Source: Dermatemys mawii
Taxonomy: Eukaryota > Chordata > Testudines > Dermatemydidae
DNA: 64,000 nucleotides
Reading direction: 5' to 3'
NCBI GenBank assembly: GCA_007922305.1
Contig: ML677326.1
Coordinates: 59,972,870 to 60,036,869 of the forward strand
Position numbers and translations under genes: made by a program. The notes under the pieces were generated by a model. It was given only the letters and a program-made list of their open reading frames with translations, did no database searches and was not told the origin of the DNA. Below are positions 55,502 to 64,000 of the stretch, piece by piece. Within the stretch, counting starts at the first letter, position 1. Each line of letters starts with the position of its first letter.

Positions 55502-55956
55502 GTGAGAATAATGAAGTTCAACATCAGCCTGTGCAACAGCCTACTTCAAATTATTCAAGAGGCTATCGTGGCAGAGAACTTAACCCTGGCTTCTCAAGGG
55601 ATAGGTTTCCTCGTCCATCCGTTCATCCAAACTTCTCAAGACCACAACTAAGACCTCCGCACTTGTACTCTTCAGATCAGAGGCTACATCAAGAATCTGC
55701 AATGTTTCCACCACCTCATGGACAAAAAAATCCCATGATGCTGCAGTATCCTTTTCCTCCTCCAGGATTTGGACCCATTGGTAATGAGATGCATCACTTT
55801 CCACCCCCAAATCCAAACATGATGTGGACAGGGCCCAATATGTACTCTAACATTTATAGTCCACCATTCCCATTCCCCCCACCTCCACCCCCACCGCCAC
55901 CCCCACCGCCTGCTTCTCCAAATTGTCATCCATCTCAGTTTGGACCGCATACTTAG
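55502..55956 (+). CDS. NAF1: NAF1 terminal coding exon (probably exon 8)
   Basis: Completes a Ser codon and encodes 150 further residues, ending PSQFGPHT and TAG at 55954-55956. Arg/Gly/Phe/Pro-rich: YSRGYRGRELNPGFSRDRFP, RPQLRPPHLYSSDQ, then PFPPPGFGPIGNEMHHFPPP and an uninterrupted run of twelve prolines encoded by CCN repeats (about 55870-55912). Vertebrate NAF1 proteins have the same low-complexity Pro-rich tail. The proline run makes length variation between individuals or species likely. Confidence 0.95.
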
Positions 55957-56285
55957 ATGAGTATTTTCATGACTGAGTGTATAAGTGGCAGATCTTGGAA
56001 AACTATGTCTTTGCCACCCACAAACCCCCTTATGTTTACTGATTGCTATTTACATTTTATATGATGGAGCTTAAACTATGTAAAAGAGTGGATCAAATCC
56101 AAAGTTCTAATGCTAGATAGATACAGCCTTATGCAGCGATATCAGACATACAGAGACTGGTGTTTCTTTTGATAAGCCCAGCGTTAAAAAGCTGAAATAT
56201 ATTGAATAATGATTTAACTTAGATAATACTGTATGTAGTAAGTTTGAAATATTCTAAGACTTAATAAACACTATTTTTACATTGT
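55957..56285 (+). other. NAF1: NAF1 3' untranslated region
   Basis: About 330 bases from the stop codon to the likely cleavage region after AATAAA at 56263-56268. AT-rich, no repeats recognised. Longer 3' UTR forms cannot be excluded. Confidence 0.75.
56263..56268 (+). terminator. NAF1: NAF1 poly(A) signal AATAAA
   Basis: Canonical AATAAA in GACTTAATAAACAC, 307 bases after the stop; a TGT-containing stretch follows ('actgtctagatgtgttttag'). Confidence 0.75.
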
Positions 56286-56289
56286 AACT

Positions 56290-57019
56290 GTCTAGATGTG
56301 TTTTAGTAGCAACTTTTGAACTAACATATAAAAGTATCAATCTGATAGAGTTACAAGAGAAAATATTTGCTCTTGAGATGAAAATAAGAATATATTGACA
56401 CAGATAGCATGACGATTGGTCCAGAAAAATATTTTAGAAAAAGGTCAAATACACAAACTATAATATCTTAAATGAAAATGTTGCTTCTGTACAACTTGTT
56501 GAAAAAAATTACATAATTCAGTCTACTTTCCTCCCATTCTAAAGACCAGTATTATACACCCTTTCTAGGAAGCTACTGTGGCAGATATTGCAACTGCATG
56601 CAGTATCTCGAGGGACCATATTGTATTAAGTTTATGAATGATTTATGTATCACAATGGACCAAGGATTGTATGTAGCTCCACTGCAGGAGTGTTACTACA
56701 GCTCCTCCAGGAAATAAAGAACAGGGAGGTGATTAAGGCAAATCACTCAAGCTATAATCACTTCCAGAGAATTATCAGCCCCCGAGGAGGTTTATGTACT
56801 TATGCTCATTCAGACTGTTTTTTCCCAGAGAGCAAAAAGAGCTTTCGGTATAAAAACAATGAGTTTATAATGACAATGGGCCCTCTTTCTGATCTAGCAA
56901 ATGGACAGTACTTCTGTGCAAATGGAACCCCAACTCTTGTGGAAGGGTTCGAGAGACTTACTTACTAGGGACCCATAAGACGGATGACTTCTGATAAGCT
57001 TTTAGCATCTGTGTATGAA
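56290..57019. other. 3' flank, repeat-like but unclassified
   Basis: Around 56640-56990 a frame of 107 codons (56645-56968) is open, but it does not resemble a known protein and runs into the repeat at 57020; probably part of the same interspersed repeat. Confidence 0.35.
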
Positions 57020-57300
57020 TTTTTATTGTTTTTACATGTTTTCTCTGTAATGCTTTTATCCTTAGAATAAGTGTACTTTGCTTTGTGAAAGCTGGTTGGT
57101 AACTGGTATACATGGTTGCAGCCCCTGGAGAAAAGTTAACCACAAGTGATAGACCACAGTCAGACTTGCTAGATAAATCAGTGAGGTGCAGAGGGACTGC
57201 AAGCCTAAATCCCTGGTCTGGAGGGAGAGGTGTAGTTCTCTGCCCGAAAGCTTAGAATCTTAAGTGAGTGTCCTCCAGGAAGATGATGTTGGGGAGGGGA
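57020..57300 (+). repeat. Interspersed repeat, family shared with 39390-39660
   Basis: 'ctctgtaatgcttttatcct' and 'ttgtgaaagctggttggtaa' correspond to 39435-39485. Followed by 'gtggtctggagggagaggtg'-like wording. Class unknown. Confidence 0.55.
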
Positions 57301-57449
57301 CAAAGGTTCAGTTAACCCTGAAACTGTGACAGGTTAATCATTGCTAAAACAAGGTTTCTTGTATACTGTTTCTGAACTGACTTGTAAGTGAACTGTCCTG
57401 TAAACATACATTGAGCCAAATTTTTCTCCTCAGGTCTGAAGTAACTGCA

Positions 57450-57605
57450 AATCTTGAAAAAGTGTCAGAGTCCTATGGCACCTTATAGGCTAACAGATGT
57501 ATTGGCGCATAGGCTTTCATGGGTGAATACCCACCTTGTCAGATGCATGGTGCCACAGGACTCTGTCGCTTTTACAGATCCAGACTAACACATCTACCCC
57601 TCTGA
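57450..57605. repeat. Fold-back arrangement of an abundant interspersed repeat
   Basis: AGAGTCCTATGGCACC (about 57467) and GGTGCCACAGGACTCT (about 57549) are near-perfect inverses about 65 bases apart, followed by 'cagatccagactaacacatc'. The 3' part matches the family at 6880-7055. It looks like two copies joined head to head, or an inverted internal duplication. Confidence 0.7.
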
Positions 57606-58489
57606 TACTTGTAAATCTTGAGTAACTTGCTGAGGGAGCCACTCTGGATAATCAGGTAACTAGCTACTCTGGGGACTGAATTGGACTCCCTAGGTTACCT
57701 GCATTATGAAATTAATATAAAAAAAGAATTCGATAAGAACAAAACTGTAATTTAAGAATTTAAAATAAACTTTACTCAGGTATACTAGGAAGTAAATCTG
57801 TTAGGCTAGAAACTTGAGGGAACCATATTGTCAGGAAACAGGCCTGCAACAGTGCAGTCTCAGGGCAACCTAATGAGTGCATCTGGCCTGTAGTGGGCTT
57901 CGTAACTGGCTACACTGCCTGATCGGTTGGAAGGGTCGGCAGAATAGCTTTTAAGCCCACCAGCAGTTTAGCTGCTGCTCAAAGCAGTCACCCACGGCTG
58001 TGATAGCGCTTGCTTCTGCCTTGTTCCCTTGTTGAATTAGCTTTAATACCTTTGGAGTCCATTGTATTAAAATGCAATTGTGTCTGAGTTATTGTGGAAT
58101 TGCATGTAACTTCTATAAGAGATTGACTAATTCAATCACTGCAAGATATTAGGAACTTCAAAAGGCTTTTTGGTACAATACATGTGAAGTGGCTTTACTA
58201 GGATTTCCTGGGTGGTGTAAGGGGAATGCAAATGATCCACTTTGAATCCACCCTTTTGAAGCTATGCCCCAGTGAGGAAAATCCATTCTATACTAATTGA
58301 TCTGGAGTTTCCAGGAGCACGTAAAAATCTCTGAACAGTATAAATGATGGACTAAATATATTCTGAATGTGCTTGTGTGGACATCTGAGAGTGGGTGACC
58401 TTGCTGCACCACTGAAGGAAATACAGGTGCTGTTGCCTTGAACCATGACAAACTGATTAACCTATTCCCACAAATAAGGAAACCCATGT
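57606..58489. other. 3' flank, no recognisable gene
   Basis: Mixed sequence; 58210-58290 recalls 39110-39190. No coding evidence. Confidence 0.35.
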
Positions 58490-59760
58490 GATGGGTTACC
58501 CCAACTCCAGGGTGTCACCGGATGTACTGGGGTACCTCTGAGCCCATCTCTTCCACCAGTCTAGACTCCCTTACACTGTCCTGCTGAGCCAAGCCCTCAA
58601 GCCTCCTCCAGGATGCGCACAAGTAGGGCCACACCCAGCTACAGAAAGATACCGACACTGAAATCAGCTCTGCATGGGAAAACTCAGCTAAGGAATTGCC
58701 TAGAACTCAAATGCATACCCCCTCTGGAGTGTAAATACAAAATTGTATTGTCATTGAAGCACAGAAAACTCTATAGCCTAAACTCTTTATATTCTCTCTC
58801 TCTCTCTCTCTCTCTCAATGTGGAGGCAGATATGGACAGCTTTTTACCTCCCCCACACCCAGTTATGAATTCTACAAACTGGTTTAGAGAAAACAAAAAT
58901 ATGTTTATTAACTACAAAAGAGAGTATTTAAGTGATTATAAGAGATAGCAAACAGATCAAAGCAGATTACGGAACAAACATGCAAACTAAGGTTAATACA
59001 TTAAAGAAACTTGTTACATGTCCACAAATGTTCAGCATTTCTTTCACAGGCCAGACACCTTTTCCAGCCTGGGCTCAGCTCTCTCTCTGCTCCACCCCCA
59101 TTTTTTGTCTTTGTTTCATCCTGGGTGGGTATTCAGTGAAGACTGAACCCTGATTAACTCACTTCTCTGCCTTAAATAGGATTTACCTATGGCAGGAATC
59201 TTTTGTTTCCCAGTTTGATCCTCACTCCCTATTAGTGGAAAAATACTAGTAGTCCAAGATGAAGTCCATACCAGATGACATGATCACGTAACCCATGGAA
59301 GTGGAAGATTAGCATCTTCAAAGTCCTATTGTGCTCCCTAATGGCCCATCCAGGCTGATTGCATTCTGTCTAAAGTGCATTCCTCAGGTGTAAATTTGTT
59401 AGGAATATTTACTATATAACAATTACAAATTTCAGATACAGAAATGATACACGCATACAAACAGGATAATAGCATTCAGTAAATCATAACCTTTCCAATG
59501 ATCTCTCATGTGCCCCATCTTGCATATAGCACATCTTGGTTATGCCAGATTCATATAACAATATCTCTATGAAGACTATTGGGTGTACTGTACTGTCACA
59601 ACCCACTCCTTCATTGGATTTGAACTTAGTCCTTAACTGCCTCATGAACTCTCCATTTGAGCCACTAGCTAATTTCTCTATGCTACAGTTATTTAAGAAA
59701 ACAGCATTTTTTGATAAAACTTCCACAGACTTGGAGAACTAGGGGCATGAATGGCAGACA
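58490..59760 (-). repeat. Interspersed repeat, probably LTR-type, limits unclear
   Basis: Starts 'ggtgtcaccggatgtactgg' with moderately GC-rich text, a CT microsatellite at about 58794-58816, then TTTATT at 58905 (AATAAA on -) within 'atgtttattaactacaaaag', wording common in sauropsid LTR repeats. No termini, duplication or internal genes found. Confidence 0.4.
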
Positions 59761-59879
59761 CACTTTTACAGTTTTCTTTTAGAAAAAGGTTTCCTTATGT
59801 CCACATCTTAAATTTTGAACCCAATTTTTTTTACCCAAATCCCCTACTTTCCACATGAATTATGTTATATATCTTCTTG

Positions 59880-60640
59880 TGTTTTTTCTAAAGCCTCAAC
59901 ACTCTAGGCTGGAATCTACCCTCCATACTGTGGATGCTAGAAGGGAGTTAGCTTTCTATTTGAACAGAATCTTATTGCTTAGAGCATCTCTGAGAATGTT
60001 TCATTTGCAGAGATCAAAAGCTTACAATTTCCACCTAAAGGCTTTCAAAATGGATTCTGGCTGTATCCTTATTTGTTAAGAGGCTACTAACATTAAGTGT
60101 CCTTTAAGAATGTGACAGCTTATTTCACTAGATGCCAATCCACCTCCATGGCATGGGTGAAAGATGTGCCAGTGACTGAAATTTGCAAAGCTGAGCATCT
60201 GTTCACACTTTCTCAAAGCCTATAGGCGAAATCATCAGTCTTACATCCAGCTTCAAAGCTCTTTCCGACAGATACTGCTTGGGAGCCACCTGAAGTGGAG
60301 CTCATAGGAACACAACTTGAAGGAGAGGTTACTTGCTGGGTTCTTCCAGATGTGTCTTCCTATGGGTTCTCCACTACTTGCCCTCCATGTCAGTCTCTCG
60401 TGTGTCATTTCACAGTGCAGAAGGAACCAAGGATGGTTCATCCAAGCAACCGTATATATTCTAAGTGCCACACACAAGGAGGTGTAGAGCTTGAATGTAG
60501 TCCAAGTGGGCACTACTACTGAAAATGTCTGATTAAGCTATGTGGTGCACCCATAGGGGGGACACAGCAAGAAGAACTCTAGTTACTTCAGAAGGTGAGT
60601 AACTGCTCCTTCTCAGCCTTTTGTTCTCCCCATTTTCTTC
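59880..60640 (+). mobile_element. DIRS-like retrotransposon 3' fragment
   Basis: Frame 59855-60079 includes LESTLHTVDARRELAFYLNR, a block typical of the tyrosine-recombinase region of DIRS elements. Downstream, 'aaggagaggttacttgctgg' then 'cttccagatgtgtcttccta' resembles the DIRS terminal repeat. It is decayed and separate from the 5' piece at 48280. Confidence 0.6.
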
Positions 60641-62209
60641 CCTTTCTCTTGCTCCACAAAGAAAACCAAACCTGTACCTGAAAAGTAAATACCTTCTTAC
60701 AACTCTTTGCTAAATAGCCACTGGCTTGCTGATCTGGTAGAATCGGTTGCAGGAAGGACTCTTCTTCAGCTCCAGGTTTCCATTCTTCTCTCTTCAGAAA
60801 CAATACTTTCTCTAGCCTTTTGTTGTTGTGGTTCCAGTTACTAAAGAACTTGCACTGCACAATAACAGGTAAGATCAAGTGGTTGGAGGCCCTTCCATGA
60901 TATTTAGGCACAACAGAATGAGTAGGTCTATAGAAGTCTTGAATGTCTTTGGTTTTGGAAGTTTAAAGCACACCCTCAGGGTTAGTTTAACATTTTGAAA
61001 TTTAATTAATATTCATGATTACTGTAAAAAGACATTGCACTGACTGAACTACAGAACATGACAGAACTACAATTACATGTTTTATCTTCTGTCACTAATG
61101 TGCCAGAAGATTTCAATAAATAGGTTTTAAAACTGTAGCATGACAAAATATTTCTAGTTTCTTTTTTGGGATGGGGTGGGCTAATTCCCTATCTGGTTAT
61201 AAAACTAGACTTTCAAGCAAAAATAAATTTGTGGTACTGGTTCATCTTTGATTCATAATGTTTTTGGTTATGCCTTTCTTAAGACATTGTGTCCGAGCTT
61301 TATTGACACCTATGGGAGGAGCAGAACTTACCAATTTTTCATATCTGGGATGCTGAATTCATTTGTGATAGGTCAGTTCCATGACCTATGGCAAATTAGA
61401 TGCTTCAGATCTACTTATTTTCCTTTCCGTCTCTCTTCTGTGAGCAGTGGTAGAAACTGAACATTTGCACTGCTCCTACTAGCTAGTTCCTTTTTGCGGA
61501 TTTTCCCCTCAAGACTATATGACAGGAGGAGGGAAGGCAACACCTGGGTCCTAGTTTCCCCAGCGTGTGCAGGGGAGTTCCTCTGCACAGTTCTAGGGTT
61601 ACTGGGGAAGTGACACCAGTGGAGTCCTCAGTGCAGCAGTATCTGCTTTGAGTGCTTTTACTAGTTGCAGTCTCTGGCTGAATTCCTCTCTCCCGATTTC
61701 TCGAATAACTATTATTACCTCAGAACTGTCTTTGTATTGTGCAGGCATGCAAGAGTACACAAAAAGGTACTTGTGTTCCTACAATCATATTTTTTGTTAA
61801 ACCACATAAACTATAAGTGAATGTGCAGCCATACTCTTCTTTCAAGGCAAAGGGCAAGTAGACCAAATGCACACAACCAGTGATTTCTGGGTGGGGTAGT
61901 ATTAGAGTAACAATTGCCCCTGGACTGAAGGAGAGGCATGAAGTTTTTGATTACTTCAGTGCTGTCCATCATATAATGTATGAGCACAGAACAACACATG
62001 TAAAGTAGAGCCGAAGGCTAGTGGAAAGCTTAAAGAATGAGACACTGCTGTATCAAAAACATACAGATAAAGCTGATAACATACAATAATTAAATGAACA
62101 GAGTGCCTGTATGACCTCTAACTCTAATTAATTCATACTGACCATGAAACAACCTCTGCCTGCCAGCACTAACTTGAGTGAAAGTCAACATTTTTGATAG
62201 TATTAGAGG
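60641..62209. other. 3' flank, no recognisable feature
   Basis: No gene or repeat was identified with confidence. Confidence 0.35.
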
Positions 62210-62625
62210 TCTAGAAAACATGGCCTATAAGGGAAGATAGAACAAATTGTTTAGTTTGGAGAAGAAAAGACAGTGAGGGAACATAACAGTTTTAAAATAT
62301 GTAAAAGGCTGTTACAAGGAGGGAGGAAAAAAAATTCTCCCGTACCTCTGAGGATAGAAGCAACAGCAATGGGCTTAAATTACAGCAAGGGAGGTTTAAG
62401 GTGGACATTAGGAAAAACTTCCTGTCAGGGTGAAGCAGCACAGGAATAAATTGCCTAGGGAGGTTGTGGAATCTCCATCACAGGAGATTTTTAAGAGCAG
62501 GTTAGTCAAACACCTGTCAGGCATGGTCTAGATAATACCCCCATGAGTGCAGGGTACTGGACTAGATGACCTCTCAAAGTCCCTTCCAGACCTATGATTC
62601 TAGTGTGTTTGCTGTGCTCACATAG
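62210..62625 (+). mobile_element. CR1 LINE 3' end (plus strand)
   Basis: Contains the CR1 C-terminal wording 'aggtttaaggtggacattag', 'aaaacttcctgtcagggtga' and 'gaggttgtggaatctccatc', and ends with 'ggactagatgacctctcaaa' and 'cttccagacctatgattcta', the standard CR1 3' terminus with its short ATTCTA-type end. Confidence 0.92.
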
Positions 62626-62680
62626 TTCACTCTGGTTTTGCATTCTATCCCTTTCCCTACCCTGCCCTCTCTATTTACTT

Positions 62681-62880
62681 CTATGTCTACACTACAGCTT
62701 ATGTTGGCATAATTTGTCATTCAGGAGTGTCAGTAAACCACTGTGAGAGAAGTTACACTAACATGAGCACTCAGGAGCACAGAGTTATGTCGGTGGGAGA
62801 GCTTCAACACATGTACTGCAGTGGCGCAGATGTATCGGTACAACTTCACTGCTGCAGTGCTATACATATAGACATGCTCT
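62681..62880. mobile_element. Harbinger-type MITE, about 200 bp
   Basis: Ends CTATGTCTACACTAC and ACATATAGACATGCT are inverse-like; interior 'gttatgtcggtgggagagct'. Target duplication not clear (CTTCT against CTAGG). It belongs with the copies at 5701, 17139 and 18386. Confidence 0.6.
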
Positions 62881-62884
62881 AGGT

Positions 62885-62995
62885 TGTAAGGTCTTTGGGG
62901 AAGGAACTATCTGTACAGTACCTAGCACAATAGGGTCCCATTCTTTACTGGTCCATTAGGCATTGCCCTAATAAACATGATTAATAATAAATTAA
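62885..62995 (+). repeat. Amniote SINE tail (MIR-like)
   Basis: 'gttgtaaggtctttggggaa', 'gtacctagcacaatagggtc' and an ATAATAATAA tail follow the 3' end of an amniote MIR-like SINE group. Confidence 0.6.
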
Positions 62996-64000
62996 GACAA
63001 GCAGAAATATGGTGCCTCATTTCCTGTGTCTTTTTCAGAAAGGTTCATAAGCTTTTTGTCGTCTTCAGTAGTAGGTTGCAGAAAAAGGATTTTTGCTGCT
63101 AACACCATCAGGCATTTATTTGTTGTGAATAGGAGCTACCACTGGTCTATGTCATTATCCTAGGACATGGCTTGATCACTGCTACATCAAAAGAAGAGAA
63201 ACGTGGAGGAAATACATTGTTATATATAAAGCCATTGGAAAAAAACGATGTGTCATAAAAAGAACATAAAGCCATGGAATAAATCTTTTAGAAAGTAAAG
63301 AGGCAGATATTCAGAGAAAGATGAAGTGTTTTTCATGTGTTGGAAAATAATCTTAAAAATGCTTCTTTGATGTTTATACTTGTGAAAAATGAGCATCAGG
63401 TTAGAATTAAAAAACAGATTTGTGTAGTAGCTCAGGCAGAACAACTCTTCAGTGTGAAGGCAATAGTTTTATAAAATAGCCTAAACATTCCTTTTTAGGT
63501 GATGAAGTGTAAGCAGTATTTACAGTATGCTCCCAGGTCCATTCTTCACACAGTTTTGAAAGGCTACTTCTTAGCAGAGCTGAGTGAATAATGGATTTTT
63601 CAGTTTTCTGGCAATACCCTAATAATAAATAATTTAGATTGAACCAAAAACAATTTTCCCCTGCAGATGAAAGTTAGAAAAAATTTCAGTTCAGTTGAAA
63701 TTAAACATTGCCTTTTGTCCTGACAAAAAATATTGTTTCCATTGCAGGCATTTTTGCAAAGGACTAGATTCATAAAGTGTTTGGGGGCGGGAGGGGGAAG
63801 AGAAGGCCCTCCTTTATAAACAGTAGCCTAATGGGTTACTTTCTTGGGATGTAGGGAAATCCAGCTTCAGTTCCCCGCTTTGCCTGATCTGGTGAAGAGA
63901 TACAAACTTGGGGCTTTCACATTGCACAAGACTGTTCTAGCCACTAGCCTATGGGATGTTCTGGTGTGGGGGATCCCTCTCAATCTCTCCTGAGGAAACT
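62996..64000. other. 3' flank, no recognisable gene
   Basis: AT-rich sequence. From about 63780 a GC-richer stretch ('gggggcgggagggggaagag', then 'ttcagttccccgctttgcct') looks like old SINE-like repeat. No gene seen. Confidence 0.4.

Noticed and set aside
56645..56968. 107-codon frame downstream of NAF1
   Set aside because: No start context, splice support or known homology; it merges with a repeat family present elsewhere in the window.
1..64000. CRISPR array, bacterial operon or phage
   Set aside because: Spliced NAF1, CR1 LINEs and MIR SINEs show vertebrate DNA; no regular direct repeats with unique spacers were seen.

Overview
This is a stretch of a vertebrate genome, most likely a turtle (a crocodilian or other sauropsid is less likely). 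The repeats suggest this: CR1 LINEs of several ages, DIRS-type retrotransposon fragments, amniote MIR-type SINEs, many hAT elements with 8-bp target duplications, and above all a dense set of PIF/Harbinger transposons encoding Myb/SANT-like partner proteins. The assignment is an inference from repeat content; no species-specific marker was seen.

The only host gene recognised is NAF1, the box H/ACA RNP assembly factor, on the + strand. Seven coding exons lie in the window: 515-656, 11560-11653, 33773-33855, 40220-40380, 47981-48032, 52229-52334 and 55502-55956, with a poly(A) signal at 56263. All junctions have GT/AG borders and the phases join without a break, giving 363 residues plus the 5' part that lies upstream of the window. 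The first exon is not here. About 7.7 kb of 3' flank follows, with no further gene recognised.

Everything else is intron or flank filled with mobile elements. The second intron in the window (11654-33772) holds four Harbinger elements. Element 1 (12380-16692) looks complete: a perfect 5-bp target duplication, terminal inverted repeats, an uninterrupted DDE transposase on the + strand, and a convergent two-exon Myb/SANT-like gene on the - strand. Element 2 (18775-21660), element 3 (23689-28204) and element 4 (29085-30107) are decayed relatives.

The most interesting observation is a third, nested gene in these Harbinger elements. Inside the intron of the Myb-like gene, on the opposite strand, elements 1, 2 and 3 carry a roughly 100-codon exon with a conserved splice acceptor and a shared motif: [L/M]-E-D-I, then 17 residues, then a G-F/W-R-P-like block. 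Elements 1 and 2 also share an upstream ATG that abuts a GTGAGT donor. Elements 1 and 2 differ largely at silent codon positions in this frame, which points to past selection on a protein. I do not recognise the protein.

Other structure includes a recurrent 5-bp CTNAG-like target duplication for the Harbinger group, a palindrome array at the element 1 ends, a solo LTR with an hAT element nested in it, a 660-bp element present twice (once nested in an hAT element), and scattered DIRS pieces.
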